Positions 1-6,312 of a stretch of DNA of 12,670 nt are shown here, in pieces. Under the pieces are notes generated by a model, which ran no database searches, was not told where the DNA came from, and was given only the letters and a program-made list of their open reading frames with translations. The position numbers and the translations under genes were made by a program. Location: positions 181 to 12,850 of the forward strand of contig DKJQ01000026.1 in the NCBI GenBank assembly GCA_002454845.1. The letters are read 5' to 3'. Origin of the DNA: Ignavibacteria bacterium UBA6688 (GTDB taxonomy: Bacteria > Bacteroidota > Ignavibacteria > UBA10030). How positions within the stretch are numbered: position 1 is the first letter of the stretch; every line of letters begins with the position of its first letter.

Positions 1-726
1 GCGCCGATGCGCGACGAGCACCAGCTCCACGCAGCCGTCGTCGAGCTCGTGGCGCTCGATCGCGCCACCATCAAGTACTCGACCGTCCAGAACTGGTACC
101 CCGGCGACAAGGAGGGAAAGGGAGGGATTTATAATTTTGTCACCAAGCGTGGCAAGTGTGCAGGCAAGCACTCCAAGATTTCCTGGACCCAGGTCGAAAC
201 CGGTTCAGCGATTACGTGGAAGTACCCGAGCGTTATTTTGTTGGGCGACCATTCGGTCGGTGAGTTTTACTCGGTGGCCGTCGTCAATAACTACCAGCAA
301 GCCGATACAGGGACAAAGATGATCCATATCGGCAAGAATAGCAGCAGTACGATTGTTTCCAAAGGCATTTCGGCCGGGTTCGGACAAAACTCGTACCGAG
401 GACTTGTGGAGATCAAGAGAGGTTCCACCAACTCACGAAATTTTTCCCAGTGCGATTCACTCCTGCTCGGCGATACATGCGGAGCGCACACGTTTCCGTA
501 CATCGAGGTCAAGAACAAATCCTCAAGGGTGGAACACGAGGCTTCGACGTCAAAGATCGGGGAGGACCAGATCTTCTATTGCAAGCAACGCGGACTGTCG
601 ACAGAAGACGCTGTCGGAATGATCGTCAACGGATTTTGCAAAGAGGTCTTCCGGGAGCTCCCGATGGAGTTCGCCGTCGAAGCTCAAAAACTGCTCGGGA
701 TCAGCCTTGAGGGAAGTGTGGGGTAA
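1..726 (+). CDS. sufB: SufB, Fe-S cluster scaffold subunit (C-terminal part, 5' truncated)
   Basis: This is the C-terminal 241 residues of SufB, a core subunit of the cytosolic SufBCD scaffold on which Fe-S clusters are built. The family is about 470-495 residues, so roughly half lies before the window; the frame is open from base 1. Conserved stretches include KYSTVQNW, GSAITWKYPS, QADTGTKMIHIGK, KGISAG and GEDQIFYC. The cysteine at codon 451-453, in QCDSLLLGD, aligns with E. coli SufB Cys405, the sulfur-accepting residue. The His-Glu pair 28-29 residues later, in VEHEAS, aligns with His433/Glu434. The end, ISLEGSVG, is typical, so the C-terminus is intact. It is the first visible gene of the operon, 58 bases before sufC. 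The first 38 codons have almost only G or C in third position, unlike the rest of the gene. Confidence 0.97.
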   Translation, partial: APMRDEHQLHAAVVELVALDRATIKYSTVQNWYPGDKEGKGGIYNFVTKRGKCAGKHSKISWTQVETGSAITWKYPSVILLGDHSVGEFYSVAVVNNYQQADTGTKMIHIGKNSSSTIVSKGISAGFGQNSYRGLVEIKRGSTNSRNFSQCDSLLLGDTCGAHTFPYIEVKNKSSRVEHEASTSKIGEDQIFYCKQRGLSTEDAVGMIVNGFCKEVFRELPMEFAVEAQKLLGISLEGSVG

Positions 727-774
727 CTCCGGAGCGGTGGATTTAACACTTTACCTAAAAGAAGAAAGAAGACT

Positions 775-780
775 GAGGAA
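775..780 (+). promoter_or_regulatory. Ribosome binding site of sufC
   Basis: GAGGAA lies four bases before the ATG at 785. It decides the sufC start: the frame is open back to a possible start at 707, inside sufB, but that would add 26 residues that do not look like SufC. Confidence 0.7.
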
Positions 781-784
781 ATCG

Positions 785-1552
785 ATGCTTCAGATCAACA
801 ATCTGCATGCCAGTATCAACGGAAAAGAAATTCTGTCCGGTGTGAACCTGAAGGTTCAGCCCGGCGAAGTTCATGCCATCATGGGTCCCAACGGTTCAGG
901 GAAGAGTACGCTCGCCCAAGTCCTTGCGGGGCGTGAGTCGTATGAGGTGACGGAGGGGGAGGTGCTGTACGAAGGAAAGAACCTGTTGGAGATGGATCCG
1001 GAGGAACGCGCACGCGAAGGGGTTTTTCTCGCATTCCAGTATCCGGTCGAGATCCCCGGTGTCAGTAACACATACTTCCTGAAGGCGGCGCTGAACTCTG
1101 TACGCAAGCACAGAGGATTGGAAGATCTGGATGCGGTTGAGTTCCTCAAGCTGGTCAAGCAGCGCATGAAGATTGTCGACATGGATGAGAGCTTGCTGAA
1201 CCGGCCGGTGAACGAGGGATTCTCCGGCGGCGAAAAGAAGCGGAATGAGATTTTTCATATGGCGGTCCTCGAACCAAAGCTGGCGATCCTCGATGAGACC
1301 GATTCGGGACTCGACATCGATGCCCTGAGGATTGTCGCCGATGGTGTGAACCAACTTCGACGGAAGGACAACGCTGTGATCGTCGTAACACACTATCAGC
1401 GCTTACTGAACTACATCGTTCCGGATTTCGTGCATGTCCTTGTGGACGGGAGGATCGTGAAATCCGGAACGAAGGATCTTGCCCTGCAACTGGAAGAGAA
1501 GGGGTACGATTGGATCAAGGATGCCACCGATAGCACGTTGGCGACGGCGTGA
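785..1552 (+). CDS. sufC: SufC, ABC-type ATPase of the SufBCD complex
   Basis: A soluble 255-residue ATPase that binds SufB and SufD and drives the shape change needed for cluster assembly. All ABC motifs are visible: Walker A GPNGSGKST at residues 34-42, Q-loop Gln85, a SufC-type signature FSGGEKKRNE at 146-155, Walker B LAILDETDSGLDIDA at 166-180 and the H-loop histidine His203 in VVTHY. LDETDSGLDIDAL is diagnostic of SufC rather than of ABC transporters, and there are no membrane segments. I chose the ATG at 785 because of the ribosome site just before it and because MLQINNLHA is a normal SufC beginning. Length agrees with the usual 245-260 residues. The stop TGA at 1550-1552 overlaps the ribosome site of sufD. 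Confidence 0.98.
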   Translation: MLQINNLHASINGKEILSGVNLKVQPGEVHAIMGPNGSGKSTLAQVLAGRESYEVTEGEVLYEGKNLLEMDPEERAREGVFLAFQYPVEIPGVSNTYFLKAALNSVRKHRGLEDLDAVEFLKLVKQRMKIVDMDESLLNRPVNEGFSGGEKKRNEIFHMAVLEPKLAILDETDSGLDIDALRIVADGVNQLRRKDNAVIVVTHYQRLLNYIVPDFVHVLVDGRIVKSGTKDLALQLEEKGYDWIKDATDSTLATA

Positions 1553-1557
1553 GGAAA
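1551..1557 (+). promoter_or_regulatory. Ribosome binding site of sufD
   Basis: GAGGAAA overlaps the sufC stop codon and lies eight bases before the sufD ATG at 1566. It supports that start over a longer frame beginning inside sufC at 1479, and suggests translational coupling of sufC and sufD. Confidence 0.65.
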
Positions 1558-1565
1558 CGAACGAC

Positions 1566-2894
1566 ATGACGAAGCACGGAACAGACCAGGCTCACTGGTA
1601 CCAGACGAATTTTGAATTATTTGAAAAAAACCTGAATGGCGAGGCCTCCTCGCGCGTTCATGCCATGCGGAAGGAAGCTCTGGTGCGTTTTGCGCAGACT
1701 GGTTTCCCGACGACGAAGCATGAAGAATGGCGCTTTACCAACGTGGCCCCGATCGCGAAAGTCAGTTTCCAACCGTCGTTCGAAGCCGGGGTGGTCGGAC
1801 TCTCCAGGGAAGATGTTGTTCGGTTGAGTTTTGGTACAGCGCACCAATTGGTCTTTGTGAACGGACATTTCGTCGAGCATCTTTCATCCGTCGGCACCCT
1901 CCCTCGGGGGGCAATCGTGGGGAGCCTCGCTTCCGCCCTGAAGGGGAATGACGAGTTGGCCCATGGGTTCATCGGGAAATACGCTTCGATCCAGGAAAAT
2001 CCTTTCACAGCGCTCAACATGGCATTCGTCCAGGATGGGGCATTTTTGTACATCCCTCAGGGAACGGTGCTGGAAGAAGCGATCAGCCTCCTCTTCATTT
2101 CCACCGGGACCGCACCTCTGTATGTCGCACCGCGTAATCTCATCATCGTCGGGGATCGCGCCGAGGTGACCATCGCCGAGAGCTATTTCAGCCTGGCAAC
2201 CAGCGGCACCCTGACGAATGTCGTGACTGAAATTGTAGCGGGGGAAGGGGCCATCATTGAACACGATAAACTCCAAAATGAGTGTGCCGAGGCTTATCAT
2301 GTGGCGTCTCTCCACGTGCACCAGAAGGGAAAAAGTAATTTCATTTCAAACTCCATTGCGGTGGGGGGGGCACTTGTCCGGAATAATGTCTCCTCTGTGC
2401 TCGATGGCGAGTATGCCGAATGCACACTGAATGGTCTCTCTGTCGCCAATGGAACCCAGTTGATCGACAACCATACCGTGATCGACCACGCGAAACCGAA
2501 TTGTCCCAGTCACGAATTATATAAGTCCGTCCTGGACGATGCATCACGCGGGGTCTTCAACGGAAAGATCTTTGTCCGCAGGGACGCGCAAAAGACAGAT
2601 GCCAAGCAAACAAACAAGACCCTGCTTCTTTCGGATGATGCTACCATGGACACGAAGCCACAGCTCGAGATCTTTGCAGACGACGTGAAATGTACGCACG
2701 GGGCAACAGTGGGTCAACTTGATGCGGAACAGATGTTCTATCTCCGCTCAAGAGGTATTGATGAAACGCTCGCAGCTGACATCCTGACTTTTGCCTTCGC
2801 GGGCGATGTCGTAAGGCGCGTCCACGTCGACGGGTTGCGGGAGCAGTTGGAGACACTCGTCCATGCGAAACTCGGAAAAGGAAGGGAACGCTAG
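1566..2894 (+). CDS. sufD: SufD, Fe-S cluster assembly subunit of SufBCD
   Basis: A 442-residue paralogue of SufB and its partner in the SufBCD scaffold. The N-terminal helical part has the family pattern FPTTKHEEWRFTNVAP. The C-terminal beta-helix core carries NHTVIDHAKPNCPSHELYK, SRGVFNGKIFVRRDAQKTDA and DTKPQLEIFADDVKCTHGAT. His378, in KCTHGATVG, aligns with E. coli SufD His360, which with SufB Cys405 forms the nascent cluster site at the SufB-SufD interface. QMFYLRSRGI near the end is also typical. The start is the ATG with a ribosome site overlapping the sufC stop. The stop TAG is directly followed by the sufS ATG. Codons around 2363-2370 form a run of eight G. Confidence 0.97.
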   Translation: MTKHGTDQAHWYQTNFELFEKNLNGEASSRVHAMRKEALVRFAQTGFPTTKHEEWRFTNVAPIAKVSFQPSFEAGVVGLSREDVVRLSFGTAHQLVFVNGHFVEHLSSVGTLPRGAIVGSLASALKGNDELAHGFIGKYASIQENPFTALNMAFVQDGAFLYIPQGTVLEEAISLLFISTGTAPLYVAPRNLIIVGDRAEVTIAESYFSLATSGTLTNVVTEIVAGEGAIIEHDKLQNECAEAYHVASLHVHQKGKSNFISNSIAVGGALVRNNVSSVLDGEYAECTLNGLSVANGTQLIDNHTVIDHAKPNCPSHELYKSVLDDASRGVFNGKIFVRRDAQKTDAKQTNKTLLLSDDATMDTKPQLEIFADDVKCTHGATVGQLDAEQMFYLRSRGIDETLAADILTFAFAGDVVRRVHVDGLREQLETLVHAKLGKGRER

Positions 2895-4157
2895 ATGCTT
2901 GCGCAACCCCTCATGAAAGGTTCTCCGGTACAGGTCTCCCCGTTTGATGTTGAACGTCTTCGGAGGGACTTCCCGATTTTAAGAACGAGTGTTCGGGGAA
3001 AACCGCTCATCTACCTGGATAACGCTGCGACGACCCAAAAGCCGCAGGTGATGATCGATGCTCTTCGACGGTACTACGAGGCGCAGAATGCCAACATCCA
3101 TCGGGGCGTTCACTATCTAAGTGAGTTGGGGACGAAGCTCTATGAAGATGTCCGCCAGAAGGCAAAGGACTTTGTCCGTGCGGACGACTGGCGGGAAGTG
3201 ATCTTCGTGAAGGGAACAACAGAAGCCATCAATCTTGTCGCATCGACCTACGGCCGCTCCCGGGTCAACGAAGGGGACGAGATTGTGATCTCCGGGATGG
3301 AGCACCATTCGAATATCGTTCCCTGGCAGATGTTGTGTGGTGAGAAGAACGCAAAGCTCAGAGTCATTCCGTTGAACGATGCCGGAGAGCTTCTTCTCGA
3401 CGAATATGAACGCTTGTTGACCCCGACGACAAGGCTTGTCGCTGTGGCCCATGTTTCGAACGCTCTAGGGACCGTCAACCCCCTCCGCCAGATCATAGCG
3501 ATGGCTCACGCGAAAGGCATTCCCGTGCTGGTCGACGGTGCACAGGCCGTCCCCCACATGAAGGTGGACGTTCGGGAGCTTGATTGCGACTTTTACGCGT
3601 TCTCTGCGCACAAGATGTACGGTCCGACCGGGATAGGGATCCTGTACGGCAAATCATCGTTCCTGCAGGATATGCCGCCCTATCAGGGGGGGGGCGATAT
3701 GATCAAATCGGTAACCTTTGAAAAGACTCTCTTCAACGACCTCCCCTATAAATTTGAGGCAGGAACGCCAAATATCGCGGACACGATTGCGTTTGGAGCG
3801 ACGCTGGACTATCTCCAGTCTCTCGACTGGACGACTCTGACTCAATACGAACATGACCTCCTGACCTATGCTACGGAACAACTTACTGAAATCAGGGGAT
3901 TGAAGGTGATCGGGACAGCGAGGGAGAAGGCGGGTGTTCTCTCATTCACGCTGGAGAACATTCATCCTCACGATATCGGAACGATCCTGGATCAGGAAGG
4001 GATTGCCGTCCGGACCGGCCACCATTGTGCGCAACCGGTGATGATTCGGTACGATGTTCCTGCAACGGTGCGTGCCTCTTTTGCGTTCTACAATACCAGG
4101 GAAGAGGTCGATGCGCTTGTGCGGGGAATTCATAAAGTTGTCGAGGTATTTGCCTGA
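2895..4157 (+). CDS. sufS: SufS, class II cysteine desulfurase
   Basis: A PLP enzyme of 420 residues that turns L-cysteine into L-alanine and holds the sulfur as a persulfide for passing to SufU and SufBCD. The N-terminal substrate region YLDNAATTQKP, the motif GMEHHSNIVPWQ, VDGAQAVPHM before the cofactor lysine, Lys240 in SAHKMYGPTGIG (Schiff base to PLP) and the persulfide cysteine Cys378 in RTGHHCAQP are all present. RTGHHCAQP with a short catalytic loop marks class II (SufS/CsdA) rather than class I IscS/NifS. The ATG abuts the sufD stop and has AAGGAAGGG just upstream; Met7 is a less likely start. The last base of the stop is the first base of the sufU ATG (TGATG). A nine-G run at 3686-3694 stays in frame. 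Confidence 0.98.
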   Translation: MLAQPLMKGSPVQVSPFDVERLRRDFPILRTSVRGKPLIYLDNAATTQKPQVMIDALRRYYEAQNANIHRGVHYLSELGTKLYEDVRQKAKDFVRADDWREVIFVKGTTEAINLVASTYGRSRVNEGDEIVISGMEHHSNIVPWQMLCGEKNAKLRVIPLNDAGELLLDEYERLLTPTTRLVAVAHVSNALGTVNPLRQIIAMAHAKGIPVLVDGAQAVPHMKVDVRELDCDFYAFSAHKMYGPTGIGILYGKSSFLQDMPPYQGGGDMIKSVTFEKTLFNDLPYKFEAGTPNIADTIAFGATLDYLQSLDWTTLTQYEHDLLTYATEQLTEIRGLKVIGTAREKAGVLSFTLENIHPHDIGTILDQEGIAVRTGHHCAQPVMIRYDVPATVRASFAFYNTREEVDALVRGIHKVVEVFA

Positions 4158-4615
4158 TGCCCGCAGACGAACTTCGGTCGCTCTACCAAGAGATCATCCT
4201 GGAGCACAATAAGAATCCCAGGAATTTCCGGGTGATGGCGGACGCGGATGTTACGTTGGAAGGATATAATCCCTTGTGCGGTGATCACTACACAGTCTAC
4301 CTCAAGATCGAGGGAGAGGTGGTGAAGGATGTCTCCTTTAAAGGCTCCGGCTGCGCAATTTCCAAGGCCTCGGCTTCGGTGATGAGCACCATGGTCAAAG
4401 GGAAGACCAGGCAGGAGGCGGAAAGGCTTTTTGACCGGTTCCACGCGCTCGTCACGGGTAAACCGGATCAGTCTGTGAACCTTGATGAGATTGGGTCTAT
4501 GGCGGCATTTGCAGGAGTCAGCGAATTTCCCGCCCGCGTGAAGTGCGCCAGCCTTGCCTGGCACACGCTGCATGCGGCGCTTGAAAATAAACAAGAAGCT
4601 ATCACCACGGAATAA
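4157..4615 (+). CDS. sufU: SufU, zinc-dependent sulfurtransferase partner of SufS
   Basis: A 152-residue protein of the IscU-like fold. In the SufU branch it is a zinc protein that accepts sulfur from SufS rather than being the main scaffold. The expected zinc ligands are visible: Cys41 and Asp43 in NPLCGD, Cys66 in GSGCAIS, and Cys130 in VKCASLAWHTL. The long segment between Cys66 and Cys130 contains the roughly 20-residue insertion that separates SufU from IscU. There is no HSCB/HscA-type LPPVK motif, also as in SufU. It overlaps sufS by one base, fitting a matched SufS/SufU pair. No sufE gene is present in the window. Confidence 0.95.
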   Translation: MPADELRSLYQEIILEHNKNPRNFRVMADADVTLEGYNPLCGDHYTVYLKIEGEVVKDVSFKGSGCAISKASASVMSTMVKGKTRQEAERLFDRFHALVTGKPDQSVNLDEIGSMAAFAGVSEFPARVKCASLAWHTLHAALENKQEAITTE

Positions 4616-4624
4616 GTTGGAATT

Positions 4625-4630
4625 GGAGGA
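4625..4630 (+). promoter_or_regulatory. Ribosome binding site of the A-type carrier gene
   Basis: GGAGGA sits six bases before the ATG at 4637. It is the best Shine-Dalgarno match in the operon and fixes the start. Confidence 0.75.
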
Positions 4631-4636
4631 ACGCAT

Positions 4637-5005
4637 ATGGCAGAAGTTATTGCGGAGGTCAAGGCGCAGGAAGGGGAGGCGGTCATTATTACGCCCCGGG
4701 CTGTGCAGGAGATTGCCAGAATCAAACAGGAAAACAACATTGCGGGAACTCACGCACTCCGCCTTGGCGTGAAAGGCGGCGGTTGCTCGGGGATGAGTTA
4801 CGTCCTTGCCTTTGACGAGAAGCCGCGCCCCGGGGACGTGATCTACGAAATCGAGGGAGTCACGGTGTATGTGGATCCCAAGAGTTTGTTTTATCTTTCC
4901 GGAACAACCCTGGATTTCTCCGATGGTCTGAATGGTCGTGGATTTGTTTTCAACAACCCTCAAGCCGCGCGCACTTGCGGTTGCGGCAGTTCATTCGGCG
5001 TCTAA
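4637..5005 (+). CDS. sufA: A-type Fe-S carrier (HesB/IscA/SufA family)
   Basis: A 122-residue A-type carrier that takes newly made Fe-S clusters from SufBCD to target apoproteins. The three conserved cysteines are Cys50 in KGGGCSGMSY and Cys114/Cys116 in the C-terminal TCGCGSSF, matching the family pattern C-x(63-65)-C-G-C. The segment ITPRAVQEIARI is the usual start of the domain, preceded by about 15 extra residues. A 21-base gap separates it from sufU and only 12 bases separate it from the next gene, so it belongs to the operon. The sequence alone does not distinguish SufA from ErpA or IscA; the symbol is chosen from context. Confidence 0.93.
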   Translation: MAEVIAEVKAQEGEAVIITPRAVQEIARIKQENNIAGTHALRLGVKGGGCSGMSYVLAFDEKPRPGDVIYEIEGVTVYVDPKSLFYLSGTTLDFSDGLNGRGFVFNNPQAARTCGCGSSFGV

Positions 5006-5017
5006 GCGGGAAAGCGC

Positions 5018-5428
5018 ATGGCACAGGAAAACCAGACGGAGACACCGGTAACAGCTCAGGTCGAGAACGGCTTCCCGAAAGAGATTCAGGCGGGGAGCAA
5101 ACTTGTTCCCGTCAAAACGGAACTGGAAGCGAAGATTTGGGACGCGCTGAAGGAATGTTATGACCCGGAGATCCCGGTGAATATCGTCGACCTTGGACTG
5201 GTGTACCATATCGCAGTCGACGAGTCTGTCCCCGAAGAGGTCAATGTGTTCGTGAGGATGACGTTGACGGCGCCGGGATGCGGAATGGCTCCGATGATCG
5301 CCGCGGATGTTCGGAGGAAAGTCATGCTGGTTCACACGGTCAAAAACGCTCATATCGATCTTGTGTTTGACCCACCATGGACGCCGGCTTTGATGTCCGA
5401 GGCGGCCAGATTGATGCTCAATATGTAA
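5018..5428 (+). CDS. sufT: SufT-like DUF59/MIP18 family Fe-S maturation protein
   Basis: A 136-residue protein with one DUF59 (MIP18-like) domain, the last gene of the suf cluster. Family signs are DPEIPVNIVDLGLVY at residues 49-63, the TAPGCGM loop with its conserved cysteine, and DPPWTP near the end. DUF59 proteins in SUF operons (SufT) help mature Fe-S proteins; the same domain occurs in PaaD and at the N-terminus of Mrp/ApbC ATPases, but no ATPase domain is fused here. The first ~33 residues look unstructured and poorly conserved. The upstream site, AAGCGGGAAAG, is a weak ribosome site. Its role here is inferred from the family and position. Confidence 0.9.
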   Translation: MAQENQTETPVTAQVENGFPKEIQAGSKLVPVKTELEAKIWDALKECYDPEIPVNIVDLGLVYHIAVDESVPEEVNVFVRMTLTAPGCGMAPMIAADVRRKVMLVHTVKNAHIDLVFDPPWTPALMSEAARLMLNM

Positions 5429-5451
5429 TTGTACTGGATGCGATCTTGCGA

Positions 5452-5467
5452 GCCGCCTGAAGGCGGT
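5452..5467 (+). repeat. GC-rich hairpin between sufT and sod
   Basis: CCGCC and GGCGG form a 5-bp stem around a TGAA loop, with a possible extra G-T pair outside. There is no T-tract after it, so it is not a standard intrinsic terminator. It may slow transcription at the operon end, protect mRNA, or be a copy of a dispersed palindromic repeat. Confidence 0.4.
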
Positions 5468-5516
5468 CAGGAGTCCAGCAGCCTTATGCAATAATCCCCC
5501 ATCTTCTAACCTGTTG

Positions 5517-5523
5517 AAAGGAG
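5517..5523 (+). promoter_or_regulatory. Ribosome binding site of sod
   Basis: AAAGGAG lies five bases before the ATG at 5529. It rules out the earlier in-frame TTG at 5514, which would overlap this site. Confidence 0.75.
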
Positions 5524-5528
5524 TCCCC

Positions 5529-6161
5529 ATGGCTTATGAATGGAAATTTACCCCCCGTCCCTATTCCGACGAAGAGGCAAAAAAGCTTCTCGGGAATGTG
5601 GTGAGTCCGGAAACAACGGATTGGCACTATAATACCCATCACAAGGGCTATGTGACCGCGCTCAACACCATCGAGAAGGCGCTGGAGGGTGCCGACCGCG
5701 CAACTGCGAATGGAAACTACAGCGTCATTGGCGAGTTGAAGCGGAGGTTCACCTGGAACCACGCCGGAGCCCTGTTGCATGATGTGTACTGGGAGGTGTT
5801 GGGAGGAGACGGGGATCCGAATAAGGGCCCCGAGGTGAAGGCCGCCCTCGAGAAAGAGTTCGGATCGTTTGATGGATGGAAGGCGGACTTCAAGGCAGGC
5901 GCCATCTCCGCGAAGCTTAGCGGGTGGGGATTGCTTGTGGCGGACCGGCTCTATTCCGGGCGGTTGCTCAATGTCACGGTCGATGAGCACCACTATGGCG
6001 CTATCTGGGGAGGCATCCCGCTTATTTCGTGCGATGTGTTTGAACATGCCTACTACCATAAAGACGGTCCGGGCAGAGCGAAGTACATCGATAACTTCCT
6101 CGCGAACCTCCATTGGGGACGCATCAATGACCGTTACAAGAAATATGTTCTCGGGAAATAA
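5529..6161 (+). CDS. sod: Iron/manganese-family superoxide dismutase
   Basis: A 210-residue cytoplasmic enzyme (no signal peptide) that converts superoxide to oxygen and hydrogen peroxide. By alignment from memory with E. coli SodB and Sulfolobus SOD, the metal ligands are His33 (DWHYNTHH), His84 (LLHDVYW), Asp169 and His173 (CDVFEHAYY). The usual outer-sphere glutamine is absent from both places it occupies in E. coli SodB and SodA; His154, in TVDEHHYG, falls where Sulfolobus Fe-SOD also has histidine. HYNTHHKGYV and the C-terminal half also resemble the archaeal type. The metal used cannot be read from the sequence. Its place after the suf operon makes sense because superoxide damages Fe-S clusters, but whether it shares their transcript is unclear: I see no convincing promoter in the 100-base gap. 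A clear terminator follows. Confidence 0.95.
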   Translation: MAYEWKFTPRPYSDEEAKKLLGNVVSPETTDWHYNTHHKGYVTALNTIEKALEGADRATANGNYSVIGELKRRFTWNHAGALLHDVYWEVLGGDGDPNKGPEVKAALEKEFGSFDGWKADFKAGAISAKLSGWGLLVADRLYSGRLLNVTVDEHHYGAIWGGIPLISCDVFEHAYYHKDGPGRAKYIDNFLANLHWGRINDRYKKYVLGK

Positions 6162-6186
6162 CCGGGAACGATAGTTTGTACTCGCA

Positions 6187-6216
6187 GGGGTCGGAATTCA
6201 ATCCGGCCCCTTTTTT
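6187..6216 (+). terminator. Intrinsic terminator after sod
   Basis: GGGGTCGGA (6187-6195) pairs with TCCGGCCCC (6202-6210), nine pairs including one G-T wobble, around a six-base loop, directly followed by six T. This is a textbook Rho-independent terminator 25 bases after the sod stop. Confidence 0.9.
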
Positions 6217-6234
6217 GTGTCCGGAACGGACCAT

Positions 6235-6263
6235 TTGCTCCTCTGAAAACTATTCGCTAATAT
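6235..6263 (+). promoter_or_regulatory. Candidate promoter of the M28 peptidase gene
   Basis: TTGCTC (6235-6240), a 17-base spacer and TAATAT (6258-6263). It lies just after the sod terminator and 49 bases before the peptidase ATG, where a new promoter is needed. Both boxes are imperfect. Confidence 0.35.
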
Positions 6264-6312
6264 TTCGCGGGTTGTCGACCTGTTCACCAGCATCTTTTTC
6301 TTGCCTATTTCC

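Noticed and set aside
4130..4963. Reverse-strand open frame of 277 residues
   Set aside because: It is antisense to sufU and the A-type carrier gene, both with intact cysteine motifs, and shows no recognisable domain.
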